Made by a program: the position numbers and the translations under genes. A DNA stretch of 64,000 nt, from positions 1 to 64,000 of the forward strand of contig JANXVN010000020.1 of NCBI GenBank assembly GCA_025351645.1, given 5' to 3'. The DNA comes from Ferruginibacter sp. Its GTDB lineage: Bacteria; Bacteroidota; Bacteroidia; Chitinophagales; Chitinophagaceae. This document shows positions 21,051-31,945 of the stretch, one piece after another (the first letter of the stretch is position 1; each line of letters begins with the position of its first letter). Below the pieces are notes generated by a model, which did not search any database, was not told the origin of the DNA, and saw nothing but the letters and a program-made list of their open reading frames with translations.

Positions 21051-21524
21051 TTAATAAGCTTGCTTATCCATTTTTTTGTGCCACTGCTTAAAAACTTTTA
21101 ATGCTTGCTGCCTGCTTAATGAAACAATCGGTATTTTTCTAAGCGGTATCTCAGCCTTCATTTCTTCGTATAGCATTAAGTCGTCGAAGCCTATTGCCGC
21201 TGCATCTTTGCGGTTATTGGCATAGTAGATGATTTTAGGCCTTGCCCAGTATATTGCGCCTAAGCACATGGGGCAAGGTTCGCAGGAACTGTAAATTTCA
21301 CAATCGTTTAATTGAAAAGTGCCTAGGTTTTTACAGGCATCCCGTATGGCAGTTATTTCTGCATGCGCTGTCGGGTCGTTATTGCAAATTACTTTGTTGT
21401 TGCCTCGGCCTACAATTTCATCGCCCTTTACTATCACACAACCAAACGGGCCGCCTTCATTATTTAACATGCCTTGCTGTGATAAAAGGATGGCCTGGTG
21501 CATGAATTTTTCTTCTCTTGTCAT
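21051..21524 (-). CDS. guaD: nucleoside deaminase, guanine deaminase-like
   Basis: TAHAEITAIRDACKNLGTFQLNDCEIYSSCEPCPMCLGAIYWARP; resembles B. subtilis GuaD. Confidence 0.85.
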   Translation of the reverse strand: MTREEKFMHQAILLSQQGMLNNEGGPFGCVIVKGDEIVGRGNNKVICNNDPTAHAEITAIRDACKNLGTFQLNDCEIYSSCEPCPMCLGAIYWARPKIIYYANNRKDAAAIGFDDLMLYEEMKAEIPLRKIPIVSLSRQQALKVFKQWHKKMDKQAY

Positions 21525-21642
21525 AACGTAAAAATCAATGGTAAATATACAAAGTTGTTAAGAGGGGCTGGTTATGGCAGGTGGGCGTTTTTTAAGGCAG
21601 CATTATTTTAAGCGCTGCCGGGGTTTGCAACCGCCCACAGGG

Positions 21643-22158
21643 TTATTGCCGTGTTAGTTGTTTGATGATGCCTGCGTGCTGCGGATATAAGGATATTAAA
21701 TTCGCTGGATTGGCTAATTCAAAATCTGCGAAATCAAACCCAGGCGAAACGGTGCAGCCAACAAAACTGAAACTGCTTTCAGGCGCAGGCTGGCTGGCAA
21801 ACCAACAATTAGCTGGCACCACATATTGAAACAGTTGACCGTCACTAATACTATTGCCTAGGGTAATTATATCCAATATGCCATTGGCTTGTAGTATGTA
21901 CACTTTTAATGGGCCGCCTGCATAAAAATGCCAGCACTCGTCGCTTTTAATTTTATGGAAGGCAGAAAAGTTTCCGTGTTCCAGCAAAAAATAAATGGCT
22001 GTCGAAAATGCTCTATCGCCGCCAAACCTTATTGGTAAAGCTGTTGCTTCAATAAGCTCTTTGCTTTTATAAGTTTCTTTATACCAGCCACCTTCGGGGT
22101 GTGGCAGTAGTGCATACTGTTGTATTAATTGCTGCGGTTGTAACATGTTTGTTGTCAA
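21643..22158 (-). CDS. cupin, DUF985 family
   Basis: LLPHPEGGWYKETYKS, CWHFYAGGPLKVYIL, GCTVSPGFDFADFELA. Confidence 0.88.
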   Translation of the reverse strand: MTTNMLQPQQLIQQYALLPHPEGGWYKETYKSKELIEATALPIRFGGDRAFSTAIYFLLEHGNFSAFHKIKSDECWHFYAGGPLKVYILQANGILDIITLGNSISDGQLFQYVVPANCWFASQPAPESSFSFVGCTVSPGFDFADFELANPANLISLYPQHAGIIKQLTRQ

Positions 22159-22236
22159 GATATTTTTGCCCCAAAGTAAAAAATTAAAATGTAACTATAT
22201 CAAAAATTACTAGCCTTCTTATACGCCCCATACCTA

Positions 22237-22338
22237 GTGGTAAAAGTTGCTCATTGCTTTTTTTGTACAAGGGAGTGACACAACAATGTTGCCCAAAGCT
22301 TCTTTGTTCGGGCAACAAATTTATTTGTTGCCCTGTTT
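22237..22338 (+). repeat. dispersed intergenic repeat family, copy F (diverged)
   Basis: gtggtaaaagttgctcattgctttttttgtacaagggagtgacacaacaatgttgcccaaagc.... Confidence 0.55.
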
Positions 22339-22353
22339 TTTTTACGAAACAAA

Positions 22354-23640
22354 TTAAGCTTGCTGAGAAAAAAAGTTATCGATTGTTCCGATTGTTTTAT
22401 CTAGGTCGGCATACGATAAGGCATTATTTAGAAACCAGCTTTCATAAGCAGACGGTGGCAGGTAAATACCATTATCAAGCATAAAATGAAACAGCTTATT
22501 AAACAAGGGAATATCCGCTTTGGAAGCGGTGTCAAAATCAGTAATATCATGGTTGCAAAAATGCAGGCTAATCATACTGCCAAAGCGGTTGATGCGGAAT
22601 GGTACTTTGTGTTTTGATAAACAGGCCGCAATGCCATCGCCTAAATATGTTGTTTTGGCTGCTAATTCGTCGTAAATATTGGGGTTATTTTTTAGCGCTG
22701 TCAATAGGGTGTACCCAGCTATCATAGCGATGGGGTTACCGCTTAAAGTGCCTGCCTGGTAAACGTTGCCGAGAGGCGCAATGTGCTGCATGATTTCTTT
22801 TTTGCCACCGAACGCACCTACGGGCAAACCACCGCCAATCACTTTACCGTACGTTACCAAATCTGCATGGATGTTTAATTTTGCTTGTGCGCCGCCTGCT
22901 GCCAGCCTGAAGCCGGTCATTACTTCATCAAAAATAAATACGATCCCTTCTTCATCGCATATTTTTCTTAGCCCTTCTAAAAAACCCGTTGCTGGTAGTA
23001 TGCAGCCCATATTGCCTACTATGGGTTCGATAATTATGGCAGCAATTTCGCCTTTATATTGTTTGGCTAATTGCTGTACAGCTTCCAAATTGTTATAGGC
23101 GCAGGTTAATGTATCGTTACTAACGCCAGCGGTTACCCCAGGCACAGTTTGTATATCCAGCGTTGCCATGCCGCTGCCGGCCTTTACTAAAAAAGCATCT
23201 GCATGGCCGTGGTAACAGCCGTCAAATTTTATAAATTTATTTTTGCCGGTATAGCCTCTTGCTAAACGTAAAGCACTCATGCAAGCTTCTGTGCCGCTGC
23301 TTACCATGCGAATTAAATCTACGTTGGGCACCATGCTTTTTATTAATTCTGCCATCTCAATCTCCAGCAATGTGGGTGCGCCAAATGAGGTAGATTCCAT
23401 TACTTTTTGCTGTATGGCTTTTACTATTGGTGGATAGGCGTGCCCTAAAATCATTGGCCCCCAGGATGCGATGAAGTCGATGTATTGCTTGCCATCTTCA
23501 TCAAATAAATAAGCGCCTTTGGCACTCTTCATAAATACTGGTGTGCCGCCAACACTTTTAAATGCCCGTACCGGAGAGTTTACGCCGCCTGGTATTGACT
23601 GCTGTGCCCTTTGAAAAAGCTGTATGCTTTGGTTGTACAT
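22354..23640 (-). CDS. hemL: glutamate-1-semialdehyde 2,1-aminomutase
   Basis: [76 protein letters not shown]. Confidence 0.97.
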   Translation of the reverse strand: MYNQSIQLFQRAQQSIPGGVNSPVRAFKSVGGTPVFMKSAKGAYLFDEDGKQYIDFIASWGPMILGHAYPPIVKAIQQKVMESTSFGAPTLLEIEMAELIKSMVPNVDLIRMVSSGTEACMSALRLARGYTGKNKFIKFDGCYHGHADAFLVKAGSGMATLDIQTVPGVTAGVSNDTLTCAYNNLEAVQQLAKQYKGEIAAIIIEPIVGNMGCILPATGFLEGLRKICDEEGIVFIFDEVMTGFRLAAGGAQAKLNIHADLVTYGKVIGGGLPVGAFGGKKEIMQHIAPLGNVYQAGTLSGNPIAMIAGYTLLTALKNNPNIYDELAAKTTYLGDGIAACLSKHKVPFRINRFGSMISLHFCNHDITDFDTASKADIPLFNKLFHFMLDNGIYLPPSAYESWFLNNALSYADLDKTIGTIDNFFSQQA

Positions 23641-23642
23641 AG

Positions 23643-23930
23643 TTATAAAATAATTTCTTTTAGGATGGGTATTTTTTGGCTGGCTAAAAATTCAGTAATA
23701 GAAAAATCAGCCAGTTTGTTTTTATAGAAAGGATCTTGCTTCATTATCTTTTCAATGGCTTTTTTATCAGTTGCCTGTGCTATGATGATGCCACCGCTTC
23801 TGGGAACTTTTCTGCCAGACATAATAAAGTTGCCGGCGGTATAATATTTATTGAGGAAGGCTACATGCGCTTTCATCAAGGCATCAATTTCATCAAGTTC
23901 AACTTTATATTTTAGTTCAATTACAAACAT
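23643..23930 (-). CDS. YciI-like family protein
   Basis: 95 aa dimeric alpha-beta barrel-like protein: [47 protein letters not shown]. Confidence 0.8.
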   Translation of the reverse strand: MFVIELKYKVELDEIDALMKAHVAFLNKYYTAGNFIMSGRKVPRSGGIIIAQATDKKAIEKIMKQDPFYKNKLADFSITEFLASQKIPILKEIIL

Positions 23931-23949
23931 ACAATTAGTTGTTGCAATG

Positions 23950-24924
23950 TTATGAAATTAGCTTTACAGCATCTTTTGCAAAGTAGGTAGCAATTAAATC
24001 TGCGCCTGCTCTTTTAATAGAAGTAAGGCTTTCCAGTACTGCTTTATCTTCATTAAGCCAGCCCATTTTTACGGCAGCTTTTATCATTGCATATTCGCCG
24101 CTAACATGGTATGCACTTACCGGAACATCAACAGCATTGCGTATTTCACGGATGATATCCAGGTACCCCATGGCGGGTTTTATCATTACAATATCGGCGC
24201 CCTCTTCAATATCCATCAACGTTTCTTTAATGGCTTCTATGCGGTTGGCATAATCCATCTGGTACGTTTTTTTATCGCCAAAGCCAGGGGCACTATCCAG
24301 TGCATCCCGGAACGGGCCATAAAAGCAGCTGGCATATTTTGCACTGTAGGCCATAATGCCGGTGCTGGTAAAATTATGTTGTTCCAGGGCTTCCCGGATG
24401 GCACCTATGCGGCCATCCATCATGTCGCTGGGTGCAACAATATCTGCACCGGCAGCAGCGTGGCTTAAGCTCATTTTTACCAGCGCTTCAACAGTTGGGT
24501 CGTTTACAATTTCGCCATTTTCTATAATGCCGTCATGCCCGTAGCTAGAGTAGGGGTCAAGCGCCACATCGGTCATGATGATCATTTCCGGCACTGCATT
24601 TTTTATTGCTTTAATGCTTCTCTGCATCAGCCCATCAGGGTTCCAGCTTTCTTTGCCGGTGTTATCTTTTGTATCATCAGCCGCCTTTACAAACAGCAAA
24701 ATGCTTTTAATGCCAAGGCTCCATAATTCTTTTACTTCTTTTACGGTGCCATCAATAGAGCGCCTAAAATAATTGGGCATTGATGGTATTTCAAATACCA
24801 CATTCTCTCCTTCATCAATAAATAAAGGCGCAATAAAATCACTAGGTTTTAATGTAGTTTCAGCAACCAGGCTTCTGATAGATGGGTTGCTGCGTAGTAT
24901 CCTGTTCCTTCTTTGTAAATACAT
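23950..24924 (-). CDS. hemB: porphobilinogen synthase (delta-aminolevulinic acid dehydratase)
   Basis: ADIVAPSDMMDGRIGAIREAL, DIVMIKPAMGYLDIIREI, PVSAYHVSGEYAM. Confidence 0.97.
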   Translation of the reverse strand: MYLQRRNRILRSNPSIRSLVAETTLKPSDFIAPLFIDEGENVVFEIPSMPNYFRRSIDGTVKEVKELWSLGIKSILLFVKAADDTKDNTGKESWNPDGLMQRSIKAIKNAVPEMIIMTDVALDPYSSYGHDGIIENGEIVNDPTVEALVKMSLSHAAAGADIVAPSDMMDGRIGAIREALEQHNFTSTGIMAYSAKYASCFYGPFRDALDSAPGFGDKKTYQMDYANRIEAIKETLMDIEEGADIVMIKPAMGYLDIIREIRNAVDVPVSAYHVSGEYAMIKAAVKMGWLNEDKAVLESLTSIKRAGADLIATYFAKDAVKLIS

Positions 24925-25074
24925 AATTTTTTTATGTCTGATGGATGATGTAATTATCTCTGATGTAAGATGTGAGATGCCTGATTTCTTTCTGTCCGTA
25001 GAGAATGCTTCATCTTTGATCTATATTCTTTGTAAAATATACGCACTTATTTTTTAAAAGATGATAGCAATCCT

Positions 25075-26079
25075 TTAGCAGGTATTTACTTTTTTCGACC
25101 AATCGTATTCATCAATATTTTCTATTGCGATAACCCACTCCACCGGATGTAAGCAAGCTTGTAATAATTTATCTTCTTCGCTGCCTGGCACAGGCTGGTA
25201 ATTATAATCGAACCGCACTGTTGGTGGCAGGCTCATTAAAATACTCTCTATCCTGCCATTGGTTTTTAGGCCAAAAATAGTACCTCTGTCATGCACTAAA
25301 TTAAACTCCGTATAGCGGCCTCTTCTTATCTCTTGCCAGTATTTATGCTGCTCGTTAAAAGGCGTATTTTTTCTTTTTTCAACAACGGGGATGTAAGAAC
25401 TGATAAATCCGTAACCACAAGCTTTTGCAAAGGCAAACCAAAAATCAATATCCTTGCTTTCTGATGGTTTTTTATAATCGTAAAAAATACCACCAATGCC
25501 ACGGCGTTCGTTATTGCGGTGGGTGTTTACAAAATAGTTGTCGCATTCTTCTTTAAAGTTGGTATAAAAAGAAGCATCAAAATCATCGCAAATATCTTTG
25601 TAGGTTTGGTGAAAATGAGTAGCATCTTCGTCAAATAAATAGTAAGGCGTTAAATCGGTTCCACCACCAAACCACCTGTCTATAACATCGCCGTTAGTAT
25701 TGTATAACTCAAACATACGGTAGTTGCAATGCACGGTTGGCACAAAAGGATTGCTGGGGTGTATCACCAAACTTAAGCCTGCGGCAAACCATTTAGCGCC
25801 ATCAATTTTTAGTTGGGTGCGCATCATATCAGTTACGTCGCCATACACCACCGATGTGTTTACGCCACCTTTTTCTATAACATTTCCATGGCTTATTACT
25901 CTTGTTTTTCCGCCGCCGCCTTCCGGGCGCCGCCATTTATCTTCTATAAATTTTGCCTTGCCATCGCTTGCTTCCAGCGCTTCGCAAATATCATCTTGTA
26001 ACTGATGGATGAAAGCAATCCAGTTAGTGTTGATAGCTGTTCCCGTAGGCTCGGCTATGTTAGCAAAAGTATTATCCAT
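25075..26079 (-). CDS. hemF: oxygen-dependent coproporphyrinogen III oxidase
   Basis: VHCNYRMFEL, DRWFGGGTDLTPYYLF, RRGRYTEFNLVHDRGTIFGLKTNGRIESILMSLPP. Confidence 0.97.
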   Translation of the reverse strand: MDNTFANIAEPTGTAINTNWIAFIHQLQDDICEALEASDGKAKFIEDKWRRPEGGGGKTRVISHGNVIEKGGVNTSVVYGDVTDMMRTQLKIDGAKWFAAGLSLVIHPSNPFVPTVHCNYRMFELYNTNGDVIDRWFGGGTDLTPYYLFDEDATHFHQTYKDICDDFDASFYTNFKEECDNYFVNTHRNNERRGIGGIFYDYKKPSESKDIDFWFAFAKACGYGFISSYIPVVEKRKNTPFNEQHKYWQEIRRGRYTEFNLVHDRGTIFGLKTNGRIESILMSLPPTVRFDYNYQPVPGSEEDKLLQACLHPVEWVIAIENIDEYDWSKKVNTC

Positions 26080-26118
26080 GTTTAAAATTATTAGAATTAA
26101 ATCAACATACTATTTAAC

Positions 26119-27159
26119 TTATAAGCTTGGCGCCTGGTACTCTTTAACGGCATCTACAAAAGCTTTTGCATGGTCAACAGGTACATTTGGTGTTATGCCA
26201 TGGCCAAGGTTGGCAATGTAATTTTGTACACCGAATGCATCTATCATTTCCTTTACCGCTTTTTTAATAGCTGGTATAGGTGCTAACAATTTTGCAGGGT
26301 CAAAGTTGCCCTGCAAGGTTATTTTATTGCCCGTTAATTCCCTGGCTATTTGTGGCGATACACACCAATCGATACCCAGGCCCGCAGCACTGCTTTCGCT
26401 TAATTCTTTTAACGCATACCAGCTGCCTTTGGGAAATAAAATTACTGGAACAATGCCTTTTAAAGCATCTGCAATTTGTATCAAATAAGGCTGTGCAAAA
26501 ACCTTAAAATCAGCAGGGCTTAAAGAGCCTGCCCAGCTATCAAAAACCTGTACCGTATCTGCGCCAGCTTTTGCTTGCAGCTTTAAATATTGAATGGTGA
26601 TGGTAGTAATTTTTTGCAGTAGCTGGTGCGCCAACGCAGGTTGTGTATAGGCAAATTGTTTTGCTTTATCCCATGTCTTGCTGCCTTTGCCTTCTACCAT
26701 ATAGCATAAAATTGTCCATGGAGCGCCGGCAAAACCAATTAATGGAACCCGACCGTTTAATTCTTTTTTAGTAAGCGCCAATGCATCATATACGTACTTG
26801 AGGCTTTCTTCTGCACCTTCGGTTGTAAGCGCATTAATATCTTTTTGTGTGGCAATAATTTTTGGTAAGGATGGCCCTTTTAGTTCTTCCATCAATACTT
26901 CTAAACCCATGGCTTGTGGTATTACTAAAATATCACAAAAAATAATCGCTGCATCTACCCCTACCTGGTCGATAGGCTGTAACGTAATAGCAGTAGCCAG
27001 TTCAGGGGTTTGTACCCGTGTAAAAAAATCGTACTTGGCTTTTAGTTTTAAATAATCTGGTAAGTACCTGCCTGCCTGGCGCATCATCCATACCGGCGGG
27101 CGTTCAACCGTTTCGCCACGAAGGGCCCTTAAAAGTAGATCGTTCTGTATTTGGCTCAT
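26119..27159 (-). CDS. hemE: uroporphyrinogen decarboxylase
   Basis: [47 protein letters not shown]. Confidence 0.97.
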   Translation of the reverse strand: MSQIQNDLLLRALRGETVERPPVWMMRQAGRYLPDYLKLKAKYDFFTRVQTPELATAITLQPIDQVGVDAAIIFCDILVIPQAMGLEVLMEELKGPSLPKIIATQKDINALTTEGAEESLKYVYDALALTKKELNGRVPLIGFAGAPWTILCYMVEGKGSKTWDKAKQFAYTQPALAHQLLQKITTITIQYLKLQAKAGADTVQVFDSWAGSLSPADFKVFAQPYLIQIADALKGIVPVILFPKGSWYALKELSESSAAGLGIDWCVSPQIARELTGNKITLQGNFDPAKLLAPIPAIKKAVKEMIDAFGVQNYIANLGHGITPNVPVDHAKAFVDAVKEYQAPSL

Positions 27160-27312
27160 GATGTTGTTTTTACCTCACCTTCATCAATCTCCTAAGGGAG
27201 AAAGGAGTTTTGTGTATTATTTTTTTTCTACATGTATAATTCGACAGCGGGCAATTTTCCCTCAGCGCTTTTTCATTTTCTTCTCCTTTAAAAAAAGATA
27301 GAAAATACCTAC

Positions 27313-28011
27313 TTACCTAAAATATCCTATCATCTTATAAACTAAATTTTCTTTACCAGGCACATTGCTGACAATTATTTTATTGAGTGTATTTTTTTCA
27401 ATCTCCCCGGCAGTGGTACTGCCAATGGCAAATAATAAAGTTGTTGCCGGCAATTTATTTGTTGCAAAAAAACTTTGTACGGCACTCGGGCTAAAAAACA
27501 GCATTCCATCGTATACCTTAGTGATAGTATGTGTTACAGCAATTGTTTCATACACTATTATTTCTGTTACGTTAATAGAATGGCTGCTTAATATTTCTGG
27601 CAGTTCATCCCTTCGCTGATTGCCACAAAAAAATAAGGCTTCAGTAAACTTCCTATCTGCTGTTATCAAATGTGCTAATTCTGCTGCACTATTTGCTGTA
27701 CCTGCAATGGAGGATACGCCAAAATATTTTGTAACCAATTCATGCGTGGTAGTGCCAATGCAATAAATGCTCCATCCGGCTGGCTGGTAATCTATAAAAT
27801 GTGCTACTGCTTCCACCGCATTCATGCTGGTAAAAATTACGGTTGTTTGCTGTAAGGCGGCTTGTTCAATTTTCTGCTGTAGGGCTATTGTTTCAAAAGG
27901 TATTGTTTTAATAAACGAAAGTTCATCAATAATAATATTTTGTGCCTTTGCTTCGTGCAGCAAAGTTTTGCCTACAGGCCGTGTACATAATATGTGTACG
28001 TTACTTTGCAT
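27313..28011 (-). CDS. hemD: uroporphyrinogen-III synthase
   Basis: HemD-like fold sequence (VIFTSMNAVEAVAHFI, GMLFFSPSAVQSFFA) and operon position next to hemC. Confidence 0.9.
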   Translation of the reverse strand: MQSNVHILCTRPVGKTLLHEAKAQNIIIDELSFIKTIPFETIALQQKIEQAALQQTTVIFTSMNAVEAVAHFIDYQPAGWSIYCIGTTTHELVTKYFGVSSIAGTANSAAELAHLITADRKFTEALFFCGNQRRDELPEILSSHSINVTEIIVYETIAVTHTITKVYDGMLFFSPSAVQSFFATNKLPATTLLFAIGSTTAGEIEKNTLNKIIVSNVPGKENLVYKMIGYFR

Positions 28012-28960
28012 TGCGTATGCCTTCTGCTATTTTTTTACCGCCATTATTTAATAATTCTTCTGCCCATATACTGCCCATTTCTTCTCTTGATAAATTGGCT
28101 TCAATAACTTTTTCCATACCGGCTTTTTCTTTTCCATCAGGCGATAAAATATTGCCGCTAAAATAAATGCTGCCATCTTTTATTTCTGCCAAAGCACTTA
28201 TCGGCGTTGAGCAGCCCCCTAATAACGTCCTTAAAAAATCCCTTTCAATTTTAGCGCAAGTGGCTGTGGCAGGATCATTTAGTGCACCGCAAAATTGCAG
28301 GCAATGGCTATCATCTTCCCTGCATACAATCATTATAGCGCCTTGTGCCGGGGCGGGCAGCATCCAATCTAATTCAATGCTGTTAGCTGGCCGTATGCCA
28401 ATCCTTTCTACGCCTGCTGCCGCAAAAATGGCACCGTTCCAGTTGCTGTCCTGCACTTTGCGCAGCCTTGTATTAACGTTGCCGCGTAGGTTTTCAATAC
28501 TGTGGTGCGGGTACCTGTTAAGCCAATGTGCCATGCGGCGTATGCTGCTGGTGGCAATAGTAAAAGGTGCATTATCTGGTAAAACCCATTCATTATTACT
28601 ATAGCCAAGCTGGTCGCTAATAGATGAAAGCTCGCCTTTAAAAACAAAAATATCTTTGTAGCTCGCCCTTTGCAAAACCGCTGCTTGTGCAATGCCGTTG
28701 GCTAATTGTGTAGGTACATCTTTCATAGAGTGCACGGCAATATCAATTTTGTTATTGATCAATGCAATGTCGAGGCTCCTGGTAAAAATACCTGTAACGC
28801 CAATTTCATACAGGGGCGTTTTAAGGTCTATATCACCTTCGCTTTTTATAAAAATAAGTTCTGATGTAATGTTATTTTTAGCAAGCAGTTGTTGAACCAA
28901 TGTTGCCTGCCACACAGCCAACTGGCTTTCCCTTGTACCTATCCGTATAATTTTGTTCAT
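28001..28960 (-). CDS. hemC: hydroxymethylbilane synthase
   Basis: IRIGTRESQLAVWQA, IDIAVHSMKDVPTQL, NLRGNVNTRLRKV; start MNKIIRIGT at 28960. Confidence 0.97.
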   Translation of the reverse strand: MNKIIRIGTRESQLAVWQATLVQQLLAKNNITSELIFIKSEGDIDLKTPLYEIGVTGIFTRSLDIALINNKIDIAVHSMKDVPTQLANGIAQAAVLQRASYKDIFVFKGELSSISDQLGYSNNEWVLPDNAPFTIATSSIRRMAHWLNRYPHHSIENLRGNVNTRLRKVQDSNWNGAIFAAAGVERIGIRPANSIELDWMLPAPAQGAIMIVCREDDSHCLQFCGALNDPATATCAKIERDFLRTLLGGCSTPISALAEIKDGSIYFSGNILSPDGKEKAGMEKVIEANLSREEMGSIWAEELLNNGGKKIAEGIRNAK

Positions 28961-28964
28961 GTAA

Positions 28965-30212
28965 TTAATTGGCACCTGATGCAATAAACTCGTTGATGGC
29001 TTCTATATAATAACAGCCACGTTGGTTTTGGCTGCGCATTTTTACTGCCATGCCGGTAATAACTTTCTGTATTTTTTGTTCGGTGTCGGTATCAGAAAGC
29101 GTAGTACATATATCAGAAGAAAAAGTATTTACAAATAGGGTGCAGCTGTTCATTTGTTCCAGCTTATTTTTTACCGCTTTTAGCACAGGCACATTCTTGC
29201 GCATTACATGCCAGCTTAAAAAATCATTTACATGCTTTTCTATGATGAGCTTTGCCTTTGGCACTTCCGCTTCTCTTTTTTGAAGCGTGCTATCTTTTAT
29301 TTTAGATAGTTCATCTACATTTATTAAGGTAACATTAGGCAGGTGCTTTGCAGCTAATTCAACATTATAAGGTATAGAAAGGTCTATAATGAGCTTATCG
29401 CCATTATCAATTAAATGAGAAGTATAAATAACTGGTTCAGATGAGTTTGTAGCTACTACAATAATAGCGGCTTCTGCAACTTGATGTGCTAACTCGCTCA
29501 TAGGCGCATAGTTCAAACCCAGTTCAGCAGCCAGTCCTATCGCTTTGCTTTCGGTGCGGTTAATGAGGGTTATATTTTTTGTGCCTAAATAATCCACCAA
29601 ATTCATACAGGTGTTCCTGCCAATTTTACCCGTGCCAAGCAACAGTATTTTTTTATCTTTTATATATGGGATAGCTTCTTTAATATATTGTATGGCCGCA
29701 AACGAAACAGATACTGTGCCGCCACTTAAAAGGGTAGTATTTTTAATTGTTTTGGAAGATTGCAGCACATCGTTCACCATCCTTTCAATATAAGCACCAA
29801 TAAAGCCATGCTGCTTCGAAAACTTTACAGATTTTTTTATCTGCCCTATAATTTCGTAATCGCCTAATATCTGAGAGTCAATGCCAGCTGCTACATCAAA
29901 CAAATGCTCAATGGCCTTCCTGCCATTTTTTACATAGCTCATCTCCATAAAATCATCCAGCGAGCCTTGTGTTTGTGTGCATAACAAAGAGCAAAGGCAA
30001 GCAGCATCATCTGCAAAGCCATAAATTTCTGTACGGTTACAGGTACTTAGCACAAACAATTCTTTAATGCCATATTGAGGTGCAATGGCAAGTAAAGCCG
30101 CATACTGGGCGTTATTAATAGCATATTGCCCCCTGCTTATTGCGTCTGATTTTTTGTAGTTGATGCCTGCAATAAAAAAGGTTGATATGTCTGTATGTTG
30201 CTGTCCGCCCAT
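28965..30212 (-). CDS. hemA: glutamyl-tRNA reductase
   Basis: LSTCNRTEIYG, FDVAAGIDSQILGDYEIIGQIK, ILLLGTGKIGRN. Confidence 0.97.
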   Translation of the reverse strand: MGGQQHTDISTFFIAGINYKKSDAISRGQYAINNAQYAALLAIAPQYGIKELFVLSTCNRTEIYGFADDAACLCSLLCTQTQGSLDDFMEMSYVKNGRKAIEHLFDVAAGIDSQILGDYEIIGQIKKSVKFSKQHGFIGAYIERMVNDVLQSSKTIKNTTLLSGGTVSVSFAAIQYIKEAIPYIKDKKILLLGTGKIGRNTCMNLVDYLGTKNITLINRTESKAIGLAAELGLNYAPMSELAHQVAEAAIIVVATNSSEPVIYTSHLIDNGDKLIIDLSIPYNVELAAKHLPNVTLINVDELSKIKDSTLQKREAEVPKAKLIIEKHVNDFLSWHVMRKNVPVLKAVKNKLEQMNSCTLFVNTFSSDICTTLSDTDTEQKIQKVITGMAVKMRSQNQRGCYYIEAINEFIASGAN

Positions 30213-30435
30213 TCGTGTACGTAGTTAAAATTTCTTATGCAAAATTAGTTGCGGCACTCCTTGTAAACTAATTTGTTTGTCATCTAAGTGTCATTTTGCT
30301 AAATGATTCTTATCAGCCAATCTTATGATGAATGCTCTGTTATACTAAGCGGAATTTTTCTACTTTCAGTTGCCTGTAAACAAAAGGGTGCCTCATTATC
30401 AATAAATATATAGGTTCTTTTATGCAACAGCAAAA

Positions 30436-30541
30436 TTTGGGCGTGCCCCAAGCCGCGGCGGCAAGGGGCCGGGCTATCCGCTGCAATCTTTTTTTGCGGC
30501 GGCCGACAAAAAAAGGATTTCCGCTGCTATCCCTCACGCTA
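30436..30541. repeat. GC-rich intergenic element with internal near-repeats (CTATCCGCTGCAATC / GGATTTCCGCTGCTATCC)
   Basis: gggcgtgccccaagccgcggcggcaaggggccgggctatccgctgcaatc...ggatttccgctgctatccctcacgct; composition very different from AT-rich surroundings. Confidence 0.6.
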
Positions 30542-30717
30542 ATGGCCAAGAGTACGGCATTTATAAATTTTAAGTTGAACAATAGATAAAAAAATACAAT
30601 CGTGGAATAAACACACCTGGGAAAGATTTTTAACCCAAATTACTAAGCCTTAAAATACCAGCACATCACCAGGAATATTATTTTAACAAACCCCGAACTT
30701 TTACTAAACCGAGTGGT

Positions 30718-30725
30718 TACATTTG
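30718..30725 (+). promoter_or_regulatory. candidate Bacteroidota -7 box (TACATTTG) for hemH
   Basis: Matches TAnnTTTG, 18 nt upstream of the hemH ATG. Confidence 0.45.
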
Positions 30726-30742
30726 CACAATTATTTTAAGCT

Positions 30743-31789
30743 ATGGCAAAAAAGGGAATATTACTAATGAACCTGGGTTCTCCAGATTCAACAGAAGTAA
30801 AAGATGTACGAAAATATTTAAAAGAATTTTTAATGGATGAACGGGTTATCGACATCCCGTATGCTGTCCGCTATATTTTGATTAATGGCATCATCGTTCC
30901 TTTTAGGGCACCCAAATCTGCCGAGGCGTATAAATCAGTATGGACTAAAGAAGGGTCGCCCTTAGTAGCCCTTACCAAACAATTGCAAAAGGCATTGCAG
31001 CTAAAAGTTAGCCAACCAGTAGAGGTTGCCATGCGCTACGGCAACCCTACGCCACAGCAAGCTTTTGATAACCTGCAAAAAAATAATCCTGATCTGGAAG
31101 AAGTATTAGCTATCCCCCTTTATCCGCATTACGCCATGTCGAGCTTTGAAACAGCCGTTGAATCTGCAAAGGAAGTGCATCAAAAAAATAACTATCCTTT
31201 CAAGCTTAATTTTTTAAAGCCTTTTTACAACGAGCCGAATTATATAAATGCACTGGCAGAAAACATACACCCTTATTTACAAAATCAGCACGACCATATT
31301 TTATTTAGCTACCACGGGGTACCGGGCAGGCATATACGCAAAAGCGATACAACAGGAAGCCACTGCCTTGCAACTACAAATTGCTGCGATGTAGCGTCGC
31401 CGGCACATGCGCATTGTTACCGCCACCAGGTATTTACCACTACCCGTTTAGTAATGGAAAAATTGAATATTCCCAAAAATCAATATAGCATCTCTTTTCA
31501 ATCACGCTTAGGCAAAGGCTGGCTGCAGCCTTTTACAGATAAACGTTTATTGGAAATGCCTAAAGAAGGCATCAAAAAATTACTCATCCTTTGCCCTGCA
31601 TTTGTAAGCGACTGCTTAGAAACGCTGGAGGAAATTGACATGCGTGGAAAAGAAGAGTTTTTAAAAGCAGGCGGGGAAACATTCACCATGATACCTTGTT
31701 TAAATACCAATGCCCAATGGATTGACGTAATTAAAAATTGGGTAAACGAATATGCGGAGGGCAGTGTGGAAATGGTGCTATCTTCTTAA
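30743..31789 (+). CDS. hemH: ferrochelatase
   Basis: GILLMNLGSPDSTEVKDVRKYLKEFLMD, FSYHGVPGRHIRKSD, SFQSRLGKGWLQPFTD. Confidence 0.97.
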   Translation: MAKKGILLMNLGSPDSTEVKDVRKYLKEFLMDERVIDIPYAVRYILINGIIVPFRAPKSAEAYKSVWTKEGSPLVALTKQLQKALQLKVSQPVEVAMRYGNPTPQQAFDNLQKNNPDLEEVLAIPLYPHYAMSSFETAVESAKEVHQKNNYPFKLNFLKPFYNEPNYINALAENIHPYLQNQHDHILFSYHGVPGRHIRKSDTTGSHCLATTNCCDVASPAHAHCYRHQVFTTTRLVMEKLNIPKNQYSISFQSRLGKGWLQPFTDKRLLEMPKEGIKKLLILCPAFVSDCLETLEEIDMRGKEEFLKAGGETFTMIPCLNTNAQWIDVIKNWVNEYAEGSVEMVLSS

Positions 31790-31829
31790 TGTCTGGTGTA
31801 GGATGTGGGATATCTGATTTTTTTCAATT
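31789..31829 (+). repeat. left arm of ~41 bp inverted repeat flanking the S23 pseudogene
   Basis: ATGTCTGGTGTAGGATGTGGGATATCTGATTTTTTTCAATT; reverse complement found at 32460-32500 with 4 mismatches. Confidence 0.85.
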
Positions 31830-31945
31830 TGCGGGCTTGTGCTACTATTGAGTATTTGTTTGGTTAAGTATGTTTTATTTATTGATTGTTGTTGTTGAGG
31901 TTAAGCCAAAGAGTTGTATTTTACAGCTACCGTAAATCTTGCCCA

